Shown here: positions 21,276 to 33,905 of the stretch, piece by piece
Position numbering within the stretch: position 1 is the stretch's first letter
Layout: the number at the start of each line of letters is the position of its first letter
Assembly (NCBI GenBank): GCA_016801885.1
Contig: CM028902.1
Location: forward strand, 20,923,580 to 20,987,579
Source: Toxotes chatareus
Taxonomy: Eukaryota; Chordata; Actinopteri; Toxotidae
Direction: 5' to 3'
DNA length: 64,000 nucleotides
Notes under the pieces: generated by a model
The model's input: only the letters and a program-made list of their open reading frames with translations
Database searches by the model: none
Told to the model about the DNA's origin: nothing
Translations under genes and position numbers: made by a program

Positions 21276-22249
21276 ACAGCAAATACACAGATCTGGAGGC
21301 TTAGGAAGTTTCTGGATCTGCGTATCTGCACACATCTACACTTAACCAGAATACCAAATTTTAATTAATTTTGAATATTACAGTCACCACAAAAAAAGAG
21401 ATTATTCTGCTTTATTATATCATTGTTGTGGCAGAAATCTCAGAGGTGGATATCTCAAAATCTGGACAACAGATATTGCCAGTGGTCAGCGAGATTCCTT
21501 TGTGCGTGTTTGTGTGTGATTTTGGTACAAAGACCTCAATAGTTCAGGCAGCAACAAGTAAAAAGATAGTGAAAAATGATTTTAAACCACTTTTTTTTCT
21601 GATTCAGACCAAAACACACATGGGGTGCATTGTTTCAGTTTTTATGGGAGTAACTGAAAAGTAATTAAATGAGTCAGGTATTAAATAACTACTCCTTCTG
21701 AGGGATAAGCAGAGTGTTACCCTTACACTGTGTACACCCTGTCATCCTGGCAAAAATGGTCCTGCAACAGAGCCTGTGTCAGGTGAGGTCACCTGGGGTC
21801 TTCATTAATCATTTATGTCCTCACAGAGAGGCACCATGAATCACAGTCAAATTCATGTTCATAAAGAATCCTGTTTTTATGAGTTGAGGTAAGAAGGACA
21901 GAGAGGGCGCCAAGCCTGTGGGGCATAGTAATTGATTTTCATGGCCAAGGAACACCATGACCCACCCATGGTGCAATGGACTGCTATTTAGAGGAATGCA
22001 GCGGGTGTGTTTGGGGCTAGCATTAATCATGGATAGACTGACCTCTACCGTCTGTGATACAAGGATTGAGACCCTGTTGAACTTTTCTTGTCATAAAAAG
22101 AAAAAAAAATGGAAGAAAATACTTAAAGAGATGGCTGGCAACATCAAAATCAAAAAAAAGTTTTCACAATAACTAAAAAGAGGAAAAAACTCGGAATCAA
22201 CAGAATGTTTGTGATGAAACAATCATAATAAATAAAGCCTCTCCTCAGT

Positions 22250-22905
22250 GACAGACACATGAAAGCCGCTTACAGTTTGCCTTACCACCTAAAGGACTCT
22301 CAGATGGTGAGAAACAAAATCCTCGTTCAATCACGATTGAACTGCTTGACCTTAAGCACGATGTCTGGAGGAAACTAGGCACTGATCAATCATCACCTGA
22401 CCAATGCCATCCAAACTGTGAAGCATGGTGGCAGTGGCAGCAGTATCATGCGGTGGGGGTGTTTATCAGCAGCAGGCACAGGGAGATCTTGTTTGGCCCT
22501 CGACATGGTCCCAGTTTTTAATTCTCTGTGAGTGAATATGACACCCCTGCCCTAAGCAGACAGCCAAACAATGCAGCGGTGGCTTAGGGACAGCTGTGGG
22601 AATGTCCTTGAGTGGCCCAGTGAGACCTGACTTGAACCCAATCCAACATCCCTGAGACCTGAAAATCACTGCCCATCAAAGGTTCCCGTCTGACTGAGCT
22701 TGAGAGGATCAACAGAGAAGAATGGCAGAAAATCCCCAAATCCAGGTGTGCAAAGGTTGTTGCGTCATACGCAAGAAAACTCAAGGCTGTGATCGCTGCC
22801 AGACGTGCTTGAACGAAGTACTGAGTGAAGTAAATGAACGCTTATGTCAATATGATATTTCAGTTTTTCCTTTTTTATAAATTTGCAAATAAAATCAAAA
22901 ATTCG
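22250..22905 (+). mobile_element. decayed Tc1/mariner transposon (3' half)
   Basis: The nucleotide sequence follows the common fish Tc1 transposase in order. Blocks seen are 'attgaactgcttg', 'gtctggaggaaac', 'gtgaagcatggtggcagtgg' and 'tgtccttgagtggcccag'. After these come 'gacttgaacccaatccaaca', 'gagcttgagaggatc', 'gaatggcagaaaat', 'gctgtgatcgctgcc' and the closing 'tatgatatttcag...aatttgcaaataaa'. The 5' half is missing, and stops and indels break the frame. The catalytic block around ECPxxSPDLNPIE is degenerate. Confidence 0.85.
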
Positions 22906-23769
22906 GTTTTCTGTATCTGTCCCTCACTATGCCAGAGAAGGTTCAGATAATCTGTGATTTTTTTCAGTAATAAAGTAGCTTTATCCAGGACATACACTGT
23001 GATTCTTGTAATAAAAAAGAGATGTTTAAACAGGATTTGACTACGTGTACATGCAACAAAAATATCAACTGTCACCAAAACAATTAAACAACTAAAGCAA
23101 TCGTTTTAGCCACTGACACACACACAATTCCATTTCCAGCTCAGCACCAATTACAGCAGCAAGGGCCGGCGTACGCACACACATACACACACATCCGTCT
23201 CTTACCCAAAAGGCCTCCCAGCAGACAGAATGAGGTGGGCAGTTGGACCATACTCTTTGGCTTAAGTGCTCAGCTCCACGGTGCTTTAAACTCAGCAGAA
23301 TGTGTATGCATAAATACACAGGCAGGGTTGGTCACACATGCACACACACACACACAGGTTCAACACTGGTGTCTGCAACGCTTCACTGTGTGTTCGGCAG
23401 ACAGACACACATGAATTGTCAGGCTTCAGGTCTTCATTCCATTGTTGAGCACCACTGAAAAATGCCAGCAGAGACAGATCCAGGCTTTTACGGCTGATGT
23501 CCTTCTGTACTTCCTGCTGTTGACAGTCTGAAAACAGGAGATAAAAACCAGTCAGGGATGCAGAAAAAAAAAGGCAATCAGACAAATGGTGGAATAAAAG
23601 TGACAGTTAATCCCTCTGATGAACAGGAACAGATGGACAGAGACAGAGTTCAAGTCTGAAAAGTCTCAAATACTTCTGGATTTAAAGTTTTTTAAGTTTT
23701 TGTTTTAATAAAGATTGTACGTTAAGTTCATGTAGTTTATGTGGAATAATTTTCACACATTTTTTTATG

Positions 23770-23905
23770 AAGTGCAGCTGAGGTTTTGCAGGTATTTCGT
23801 CAGAAACCAGTATTGGACAAAATTGAATTTCGATCTGATGATGGGACTAGATGAGAAATCAGAGAATCACCAAAGCTGCTACCAGTCGTCTTAATAAATG
23901 TATTA
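23770..23905 (+). repeat. teleost 'GGGGATCACCAAAGT' repeat fragment
   Basis: Contains 'gcagctgagg', 'tttgcaggtatttcgtcag', 'ccagtattggacaaaattga', 'gatctgatgatgggactaga' and 'cagagaatcaccaaag'. Same family and orientation as 14020-14170 and 25150-25370. Confidence 0.65.
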
Positions 23906-24799
23906 ATATCTCAAAATCAAAATCAATCAGTAAATAGAGACAACAAAATAAACATTGTGGAGGATTAGTTCTCTCAATTGTCTTGAGTTGAATTTCGGTA
24001 CTGAAATCAGCAATCAAACATCAACGGGAAGGATGTTTCTTTTTTTCCCCATCCCCCTTTTAATGTTAAAGTCTTTTCAAGTCAAAGGACAATGTATGTT
24101 AGACTAGTTAATCACAGGTGACAGACAGATCCTGATGAAATAGGAGGACATCATGCATCTCTATGTATTCAGATGTAGAAGAGGATAACATGACCTCCAT
24201 CTAATGTCCAAGATGAGAAAAGTTGGGTGTAGGCGAGTGACCAAGCAATGAACCAAAATAGAAAAAAAAAACTGAGTGCAAAAGGACCGTTGAGTAATGA
24301 ACAGCTTGACTTACAGCAATCACAAACAAACATTAAAAAAACCTACTAAAAACGAAACCAAACAAGTTCTACAAATGTATGTAAAGGCATAGAGTGGGGC
24401 AAAGGTAAAACCACTAAGATAGTACTCTGCTTAAAATACTGGGTTTTCCATTCATGTTCCATGTTGCCTCGAACTGTAATCATTGCTGATTCTAACATCT
24501 GGTTCTGCTAAGCACTAAAGAGCTGTAATTATGTTGACAATTACAGGACATTTGTCAGGGAGGATGTTTCAAATTATTTAGCAAATTGTGGTGCTCTTAC
24601 AAAGTTTTCCCTCCCTGAGCTCCTATAAATTTTATTGTTTTAAAACTAAGACACAAACACGACTCTTTAAAGTCAAAATATAATAAATCATTAAAATTTG
24701 ATCTAAATAAAATATAAAATACAGATTAGTATTAGTACAGATTAGTAAAGTATAAAATAAAAAACTGACTGCATAAGCATTTACCACCATCGTTTCAAT

Positions 24800-24965
24800 A
24801 TTATATTATAGTAGAAGCACCTTTGGGATCAGTTACAGCCTTGAGTCTGAAACTGTGCAAACCATGAGCCTTGAAACTGCAGAAGTGACACACTGGGGAA
24901 GATTTGCCTTTCAGCAAGACAACACTCAGCAGAGATAAAGCCAAAGTTGCACAGACATGGCTTAC
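24800..24965 (+). mobile_element. Tc1-like fragment, internally deleted
   Basis: Opens with 'gtagaagcacctttgggatc' and 'agttacagccttgagtct', a typical 5' part of one fish Tc1 family. It then jumps to 'gcctttcagcaagacaacac' and a degenerate 'aagccaaagttgcacagaca', which belong to the transposase catalytic region. It appears to be a deletion derivative. Confidence 0.5.
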
Positions 24966-25149
24966 AACCATGTTAATGCTCTGGAGCGATATATATTAAT
25001 TCAATGGTAATGGATAGTTAATTTTGTACTTAATTTACAGCAGTTTGTAGAGAGTTTTTCACTCTGCCAACTTTTCCTCTTTAAAAATGTCAAAACAAAA
25101 TTAAGAGCCCACAGCCCAGCAGCACTACGAGGTGGTTTGAGTCAGATGA

Positions 25150-25370
25150 TGAATGATTAACATGTTTAGTTTTGCACATTAGCATGCTAATATTTGCTAA
25201 TTAGCATCAAAATACACTGTACAGCTGAGGCTGATGAGAGAGGCATTCATTTCTGAGGTATCTGGTCATAAAGAATAGAGAATAAAGAATTGAATCAATT
25301 TAAATTTTGACACGATGAAGACAGTGGATGAACTGTTGACAGATTCCGGTTCATCCTGAGGGGAAAATCC
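25150..25370 (+). repeat. teleost repeat with GCATGCTAATATTTGCTAA motif
   Basis: Contains 'cattagcatgctaatatttg', 'gtacagctgaggctgatgag', 'aggtatctggtcataaa', 'aattttgacacgatgaaga' and 'ttcatcctgaggggaaaat'. It matches 33100-33370 in order and orientation. It is a dispersed fish repeat. Confidence 0.65.
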
Positions 25371-25399
25371 CTGGTAAACACTTTTCAGCAGCAGCTTTA

Positions 25400-28300
25400 T
25401 ATAAGACACCTTTAATGAGCAAATCACTTTTTATACATTCTGCAGTACCTGCATATTAAAATTGGCAAATTTAGATATACATCTATGCTGGAACTCATGC
25501 TCCCATTTTGCTTCCAATTTAATATCTTTGTCAGCATTTTTTTTTTAAATGCAGGCACATCTACTTCAAACTGAAGGAACTCTGCACCTCACCTATAATC
25601 TCTGGCATCACAGGGCCAAGCAAACTGGGCCATCCAGAGAGCCAACATCAGCATCCATTTACAAGAGTCCCACAGAAATAACTTAGCAACTGAGTACAGA
25701 CAGCTTCCATCCATCATCAATAAACACCAGTCTGCCTCTTAGCTGATCCTATGGGATAAGGCCTAGTTGCAGTTTACAGGAGTCCTGCTGCACTAGCTCA
25801 CCTAGACAGTATGTTTGTCCTCTCACATTCAGCACATAGACAGTACCACTTCTTCTGACAAACTACAAGGCAATCTCAGATGCAACTGTTGAGCACAGTG
25901 CAGCCTCACCGGCTGAGAGAAGACGAGAGGGTATAAATTTCACACTGTCAGAGAGATGATGAGTCATCTCTTTGATCGTTCTGGGGGATGTGGTTTGTGG
26001 TGTTATTGTACTGTAGGGCATCATATCTATATGGTAAAAAAAAAAAAAACATGTTTCTAATATTTGTCCAACCCCACTGAACAGAATATTAGAAACATCT
26101 AATAGATGAGCTACTCACACTCGATTCAGAGAGTTTCAGAGCAGCTTACCCGCCGCCTGCCTCCTGTGTCTCCTGAGTGCTTCTGATGTTTTGAAAACAC
26201 ACACAGGGACTAGTCCGTATAACCACTGGTGAATATCACTGATTTGTCATAGTCACTTAACAGAATGTTATTTTTAAACATTTTTAAATTCAATGCTAAC
26301 TGAGAAGACATTTAAACGCTTACTATTTATTTGCATCCAGATAATTTTATCCAGACAATAAGCAATTTCAAATTTGAGTTCTTCCTTCTTTCTCTGCTTC
26401 TCTTACTTGCATTTTCATTCCTGTCTCTTCCCGTCTTAATCCTCTTCATCATCTTTTTCTCACACTCTTAATTTAGCTTTTGCCAGCTTTATTCCAGCAC
26501 CCCACAGCTGCACACCACACCTCGGTGTGCAGCCAGCTGACTGTAACTTGGTGACCTAATCGCTGGTAGAATATGGGACCAATGATGAAGTGTGGCGGGC
26601 TGCCAGCCTGTTGCTGCAGAGGTCAACAAATGACTAAACCCAACTGCTGGTTTCAAAGCCAGTACAGACAGGCACCAAAAATAAAAACTGATTTAGTGTC
26701 ACGTGCATTCCAGTGAGGGTGCACAAAGATTAACGATAACAACATGCAATAACAGTTGACAGAGAGTTTGGGAGCAGACTGATTAGCAGGCCCCATTTTT
26801 TTTTCATTAAAAGCTTGACTCTGCAGCCCAACGTTAAAGAGGGCGTAAATACAAATTTATTGTCAAAACAAATGCATTTACAAGGTTTCCCCTCTGAACC
26901 TTACTGTCTAAACTACTTAGGTGCACCAATCAAGTGACTTTAACACATAATAAACTTAACAGTTGGCATTTCCTGGACAGCAGGAGGGATGGCAGGGACC
27001 TTCTTCCACTTAAAGACAATCCGTGACCTGTTGAACTCGTTAAAAGACTCGATTTTGCTTTAACATGCTCAATAACTAAACTTACAAATGATTAATTTTG
27101 AAAGACTTGACCATAACACATTATCATGGAGACTTATATGATATGTAATGAATGAATGAAAGAATAAAAGAATGAATAAATGAAAAATCAGCTACAACTG
27201 GATTATTTTTTTGCAGATTCCGAAGGGTTGAATCTGAGGATCTGGCACACTTTACTGATACTTTCCTAACGTTATGATGAAGATATATCACCCACTCTAA
27301 TTATAGTATCGTCTTCCACTCTAGGTGTCACCAGAGCTGCGTGTACATCTCTGTGAACTGCTCATGTCACACATCTGCAGCCTGCATTTCCACACTGGAA
27401 TTGGCAGCATACTGGTTAGTCATACCAGCAGCTTCCAGTCTTGGAAACTGGAACTCACCTCAGGTTTAAACAAACTGTCAAAATGCTACATGTTATGCCT
27501 CATGGTGAACCTTTTGAACCCACAGAGGCAATAATGCATAAAAATTGCATCTCTAAGCTGCCTTCAGGGTGCACTCAGAAACTCTTATTTTAGTGTTTCT
27601 GTTCCTCCAAACGCCCCCAAAAGCCTTTATTACTTCCACATCCATTCACTCTGTGACTGTGTCCCTAAGAAATGCATCCTGATTTCAAACCAAACCCTGA
27701 ACCCAAAACAGTCCCAGCACTCAAACTGCCACTGATCACGTGAAAACGTGGGTCAAACTGTCCTCGCACAAAATGCGAGTCACCACTGGAGGTCTGAACC
27801 TCAGACTGGTCCTCACAAAGATAGAGGAATAAGAGCGAGCGCGCACATACACGCTCGCACACACACATTTCTTGAGGCTGACTCACCGCATTTCCCTTTT
27901 CTTTTCTCTTACCCTCCTGTGCCCTCTGTTCTTCCTTTGGAAAAAATGTGTGCACCTACTTTTAAATTTCTCTATTATTCCTTTTGGTTCACCAATCCCA
28001 AATGAATAAATAAATAAATAAATAAATTAATAAACAAACAAACATACATCACATGCTGTGGCTAAATGACTGCAGGTGGCCGAAAGCTGGTCAAATGGCA
28101 GTATAGGCAGGATGTCTAATTTAACGGAGCCTGCAGGCTGACAGAAGAGAAATTGTGGCTGTAGCGTGATCAATTAAAGCAGAAATACCTGCTGAATTTG
28201 CACTTTGTGGCCAAAAGAAATCTCATTCTAGTGCATCAAAAAAAAAAAAAAAGGTCAGCTGAGCAAGTTGCAAAAGCATGTGTTTGGTTGCATTAACTTC

Positions 28301-28540
28301 TCTCGCCATGTCCGCTCTCAGAAATAATTATTAACTCTTCAGAGAATAAAGTTTTGATTCAGCCTCAATTACAAAGACGCCACACACCGCGTTACTCTCT
28401 CCTGTTCCTCCGTTGCCTCCAGTGAATTTACACTAAAGGTCTTATCTTGTTCACTTGCCTGGCTACCTCTTAATTGTTTAGCATGAACTTTTGACAGCCT
28501 TTCACTCAAACATTTCTCCTAAGCTTGCTCATGTGCTGAA
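25400..28540. other. gene-free stretch
   Basis: I see no gene here. It contains a short inverted pair (tgtttctaatatt / aatattagaaaca, 26052-26093), an AATG-type tract (27149-27186) and an AAAT tract (28004-28030). Open frames near 27325-28005 run through CA-rich or low-complexity sequence and lack family features. Confidence 0.5.
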
Positions 28541-29480
28541 ATTGTCTGACGCGGATGTTTGTGCAATCTAGCACTAGCACTTGTCCAATTGCTGCGAGGA
28601 CCCACGTTCCCCATCTGAGATCAATAAAGTCTCACCTTATCTTTGATGAGCTATGACAGCTGCTGCAAACTTCATGATGTTGCGACTGGTTGCATAACTC
28701 CATGCAGACTGAGCCACAGATTGTATTTGCTCTGCAGACCTCATGAAAGGGCCCATATACTCCCTCTGTCCCTCTGCGACAACGTAAGGCACCGCTTGAG
28801 CAATAAGTAGCCTACGCACCGGACGAAAGTGAAAGTAATGCTGGAAAACTAAAGGGACAGCCGCATGCACAAGCACGCGCAGGAACACAGGGAGACAGAG
28901 GCACACCTGTGTGTCCAATAGGAAAAATAAAATGAGAAATTAAAATCCACATCCGAAAGCACATACCCACTCACACACACACATACACAGGTACACACGC
29001 ACCTCGAGTGTCCGGTCAGCCCCGGCTTCTGGGATGCGTAAAGGTGGCACGTTGTATTGAGCCCTTGTTAAATTAGAAGAAAGGCCGAGCTGACAGGAAT
29101 CCTATAGGAATCCGATCATAAAATCGCCTGTATAAAGGTCATTAAGACAAGTCCATTACTGGCTCCGTCCATCCACGCAGCTGTGGTGCGCTGTCTGCGT
29201 GTGCCGCCAAGTGCGCAACAGGCTGGCCAGCTCCCTCCAGTCAATTTCAAGCTGCAGACACGCACACAAATGCAGCCTTTTTTCAAAATAAAAGCACATG
29301 ACACAGCACGAAGCTCTTGTGCATACCTTGCGATCTTGCGCTTCCCACCCCCACCCCACCCCTCCCTCTCTCTCTCTCTCTCCCCATTTTTTACCTACCC
29401 CTATCTAAATATATCAATCGACCACTACATTTACAAACCGGTGACTCTTCGGGACACACGTCGTGCCATTTGTTGCAACT
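28540..29480. promoter_or_regulatory. CpG-enriched segment, candidate distal promoter
   Basis: Locally richer in CpG than its AT-rich flanks, for example around 28545-28560, 28860-28875, 29005-29040 and 29170-29215. A TATAAAG lies on the plus strand near 29131. On the minus strand a donor-like CTCGAG|gtgcgt lies at about 29003. It is a possible 5' non-coding exon or promoter for il34, whose human counterpart has a long first intron, but the direction is ambiguous and no transcript evidence is available. Confidence 0.25.
28612..28650 (+). repeat. non-LTR retrotransposon 3' tail fragment
   Basis: 'tgagatcaataaagtctcac' followed by cttatct: the same kind of AATAAAG-TTATC tail as at 30090-30165. 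Confidence 0.5.
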
Positions 29481-30089
29481 GGTGTTTACGGTTTGTTTTT
29501 CTGATGATGACTCTAACCTCGACGTGAGTTTATTTACTCAACCTTAACTAGGCTTTTACCTCGACAGCCCTGCTGTGTCATGCAAGCGGTACACCCGAAA
29601 GAAAAAAAAATCATGGCACACCGAATAAGCAGAATCTACATTAAATCTACAGTTTCCATAGTCTGTGGAAACTGTGGTGTTAACGTCACAAAAAACCATG
29701 TGGTTTGAGTTATCACTGAGACTCTCTCTCCTTTCGTTTCCCGGCATGTTCCGTCATTAAATGAAACGCGTAGGGATTTTACTTTGAAAGCCATCCACGA
29801 TTTCTCAGCGAACCCCCCCCAACGCCACCACCCCCACTTCACCTAGGTCAACTGCTTTGTACCCACGTCTATGACCTGAACTCCAGCTGGGAGGACAAAC
29901 ACAACGCACCATCAAGATGGGAATGTGAGTCTATACAAGCCTCATAAAAAAGGCCATGCGTGAGCTTGTGTAGGAAGTGACATGTTATTATTATCAGTGA
30001 GCGATCACACAAATAATACAAATAATATAATAATATATTTGTAACTTAACTTCTTCTTGTTTTTCTGCACTTTACCCTTTTCTCCTGTT

Positions 30090-30165
30090 TTGCTTGTGAG
30101 CTGTCTAACAAGTGGATTTCCCCGCAGTGGGAACAATAAAGTTATCTTATCTATCTATCTATCTG
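30090..30165 (+). repeat. non-LTR retrotransposon 3' tail with TATC repeat
   Basis: 'tgtgagctgtctaacaagtg', 'gatttccccgcagtgggaac' and 'aataaagttatcttatctat', ending in (CTAT)n. This is the standard fish LINE/SINE 3' terminus. The body of the element is not recognisable upstream. Confidence 0.65.
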
Positions 30166-30368
30166 CATGGATTTGGGCATTTTTATTAATGAAAACATAT
30201 TCTTAATAGCCTATGTCCACAGAGGACCAATTGGCGGGATGTTATTGGATTATTATAGACCAGAGCCAGATCACACCAGAATACTCCGAACCAGACCTCC
30301 ACCACAACCGCATGTGTCCCTCCAGACTGGCTGCTGAGCTCAGATGGGAAAGCCCGCAGGGGCCCTGG

Positions 30369-30370
<2 letters not shown>

Positions 30371-30402
<32 letters not shown>
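30371..30402 (+). repeat. poly-T tract
   Basis: About 30 consecutive T, read on the minus strand as poly-A. It could be the tail of a minus-oriented retrocopy, but the neighbouring sequence is not recognised. Confidence 0.6.
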
Positions 30403-30404
<2 letters not shown>

Positions 30405-30419
30405 TATAATTTCCATTTA

Positions 30420-32980
30420 GTCATATGAGGTCTGCTTTGACATAGTTTTTAAGCCAAACTGTACTAGGATTAAGCCCCGTAATACTTTTTCAAGAAACAG
30501 AGTGGTCAACAAAAGCAGGGTCATAATAACAAATAAGTTTTGTTGCAAGCTAAATTTTTAAAACATTGCAGGACTGAAAAGCTAGATATTACCAAAAGCA
30601 CTGAAATCATACAACCTTGGTTGTGTGGGTGCTCACTTTTCCAAAGGAAAAGGAGGATGGCAGAGCAGCAGAGTCATGGGTCAAACAGTATCACTTTTTA
30701 ATACCTCATCCTTTATAAAGGCTTTATATAAAGTGATTATATCCTGTATCTATTGGCTTTAGCAGTGGTCGATAAGTCATTTATTTTTGTTTTATTGATC
30801 AGGTATGAGCCACTGATAAATAAATGTTTGAGTTGCTATGCTGTGAAAAAGCCTTACAGCCAAAAGGATTCTTCACACATACCAACACTTTTTTATTATT
30901 AATCATTTATAACTGATCTATAAAACATCAATAAATTATTCATCAACTACTGATAAAATTAGGTATTGACAGAAGGAGTTACAGCTGTTTAAATTTGAAG
31001 TCAGTTGGGAAGGAGAAATAAACACAAAGCCATATTTGCTAATACAGCTCTGAATTCAGGAGGAGAAAATATCACATTTTCAAGAATTTACACGCAAGGA
31101 GACATTCAGAGCCAGATGGCTGTAGAAGGAACAGCTATGAGCAGACAAGGAGGTCATTCAGCGACATTTCTGAAATACTGAGATCGAGAGTCCAACTTTC
31201 CACCTGCACCTGCAGAAAATCTTAACCAGACCACAAAAGTTTCTCAAAAAAATTCTACTCAATGTTTTTTTTTTTTAAATTTATTTTAGATTTTATTAAT
31301 TCAGTTTGCTGTTCAATTAGAATAAATTCTCTGCAGGTCTAAGGTCTACATGTTGTTCCACTTCAACCAGGAATATCATTTTTGTGGGGAAATAGTGAAG
31401 CAATAATTTACTCATTTGCCCTGGAAGTATTCAATTTTTCAAAAGTATCAACAAAGTGTAATTCTTCAAACTCCCTCTAAAGCCTTTGATAAAACCTTCT
31501 AAAATTCAGAAAAGCCACTGCGACCATGACACTGAGCTGATGCCTTGAAGACAAGGATAAGCCATGTATTACATATTAATATTTACATTTAGGTCATCTG
31601 GCAGAAGCTATTATCCAGAGCACAGTACTGATGATTGAGACAACATCTGGTCCAGTGAAGACCAGATCATTGTAGAGATCAGCTGACACAAGTGAAACTA
31701 GTACCACTGAGAGTACACGTGGGAGACGATGAACAGGTCTGGTTCAAATGAAGCCCAATTCAACAGAATACTTGCAGTTGCCAGCAGCTTTTATTCTAGG
31801 CTTTTTTACATTTTTACAGCAGATACATCTATTTGTGCTGCATAAAACTTTTTCAAAAACCATAAAATGTGACAAAAAAAAACTTGAAATGAAAAGCAAA
31901 ATGTTTGTAAAACCATAGAAATGCTCTCCCCTCTGCCAACAGTAGTGATTCAGCTCTGGTACAGATGCTTAGTTCTGAATGGTAGAAGACTTTGTGGTTG
32001 TGCTTGGAGTTGTTATTGTGTCCAGCTTTCCATTTCCATTGTTCAACAAGGGCCAAATAAAGTTTGATTAGCAATGTAAATCCTAATAGATGACACGTGA
32101 TACACAATGAGCTGTATTAAGGACAGTTCTGACATTTGAAATACATCTTACGTGGTTCTGTGTTTTGCTGTCGTCAAATATTCTTACTAGACACTGCAAA
32201 AAAAAAAAAACCCAACTCAGGTTTGACTGATTCAAAACTTTTCACGCTGGGACAGTGAGAATCAATACTAGGTTTCAGACTTTACACCCACTGGGGGATG
32301 GCATGACAATGAAACTGACCATGAAAAATTCAGTTGTCTCTGTAACACATCACTGTCTTCATTACAGAGCAAAGACGCTGTTAACAGCTATGGACACGGT
32401 CTCCTAAACCAATCAATGCTGCAGAATGATGTAAGCGCACACAAGGGACGTTTGACCAGAAATACCAAAGTGAGCTCCATGACATGTTCCTTTAAGCCGT
32501 CGATATTGTTTCCTACTTGACAGGCTCTGCATCACACTCCACCTCCTCACTGCTCCTCATCGCCCTCACTGATACACATATTGGATGAGTCATAAGGGAA
32601 TTTCTGAACCAGTTTTGTGTTTTAGTGCTTTCTTGACTGTGAGGCTCGATTTTCCAAGCCAGACCGGGAAATCAAACTGGCAACATGTTGGTAACGCCAT
32701 TTGTCTGATGTTGGTTTATGCTGACTGAACCACCAAGAGGTTTAACAAGGAGTCTTTCTGTCCCTCACGGTGACATTGGGGAAGGGTCTGTGGTTTGTCA
32801 GACTATCTGTTAGCTATTCAATCAGTACCATCGATTGGATTCTGACTGATGTTTGTTTAACTGTTTGAACATCACACACAATATTGTTGACCTTGCTGAT
32901 GGACTCCAGATGGAACTTAATAGAATTATGTATGTTGTTGCTCCACTGTGGCTTTTTACACATGTTGACATGAAAAAAAA
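30420..32980. other. gene-free stretch
   Basis: AT-rich non-coding sequence with poly-A and poly-T runs (31266-31277, 32197-32210). No gene, family-level repeat or long reliable open frame is recognised. Confidence 0.5.
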
Positions 32981-33039
32981 GCAACTGCAACTTCTATGAG
33001 AAATACAATTGCCTTGCCTTCATTAAATTTTAGAAATAT

Positions 33040-33370
33040 TAGCATTTTTGGCTAAATGCTAACATCATCATGCTAACATGCTCACAGTGGCAATGCTAAC
33101 ATGCTAATATTAAGCAGGTAGAATGTTTACCTTCAATTCCAGTTTAGCATGCTGGCATGCTAACATTTGCTAATGCACAGCAGACACAAAGCACAGCTGA
33201 GGCTCATGGGAATGTCATTAGTTTTGCAGGTCATAAAACAAAGTCTTGGACGAAGGTACATTTTGACCTGATGGAGGTCAAATACAATTTACCCCAAGGG
33301 AGACATGAACATCTACAAAGTTTTCAAGACAATCCATCATAGGTGCTGAAATATTTAACTCCAAACTGCA
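33040..33370 (+). repeat. teleost repeat with tandem 'GCTAACATGCTAA' motifs
   Basis: Several GCTAACATGCT-type units occur between 33055 and 33175. They are followed by 'cacagctgaggctcatggga', 'atgtcattagttttgcaggt', 'cataaaacaaagtcttggac' and 'attttgacctgatggagg'. It is the best-preserved copy of the family also seen at 23770 and 25150. Confidence 0.7.
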
Positions 33371-33714
33371 AAGTCATGGTAGCACTAATGACTTTCGAAA
33401 TCACATAAGTCATCGGGATATGTCATACACCATACATCGTGGACACCAATCTGATAGTTGATTAGCCAAGTCTGGCCCCAAGGCAGTGGACCAGACACTG
33501 GCATCCCAGAGCTACCACTAGCATGGAAACTTGCATGTATCAAGACAGAAGGATTAGAGAAGTCTCACTGCAGTTTATTTTCTGCAAATTTTCAAGTGAA
33601 AGGTGTAAATACAAATAAATAATATTATTAGTGTCTGCACAAATTCCATGCACAGTGGGCTAAACCACCAATTTATCAGGTGCACTTTTGCAATCTGACA
33701 AACACACAGTTAAA

Positions 33715-33905
33715 GAAATAGATTGACATTTTGGGAAATATACTTATTCCATTCTTGTTGAGAATTACTTGAGAAAACTGCTGCCTCGCTAATGTCTGCA
33801 GGCTAAATATGAAGCTGAAGCCAGTAGCTGGTTAGCGTCACTTAGCATAAAGAAAATGAGGAAACAGATATCCTGGCTCTAAGTTAAACTGACAGGCTGG
33901 CTATA
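33715..33905 (+). repeat. teleost interspersed repeat, plus copy
   Basis: Contains 'acattttgggaaatatactt', 'gtctgcaggctaaatatgaa', 'gccagtagctggttagcgtc', 'acttagcataaag' and 'atatcctggctct', in the order of a common fish repeat. A minus copy is at 5730-6015. It is followed by an AT microsatellite at 33930-33950. Confidence 0.7.

Noticed and set aside
21072..21368. 98-codon frame as a host gene
   Set aside because: Its sequence is the RNase H part of a decayed retroelement, interrupted upstream by a stop.
24035..24120. Possible additional DNA transposon end near 24 kb
   Set aside because: No target duplication or matching inverted terminal repeat could be found by eye.
29183..29547. 114- and 76-codon plus-strand frames
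   Set aside because: Driven by CT-rich low complexity (PLPLSLSL); no recognisable protein.
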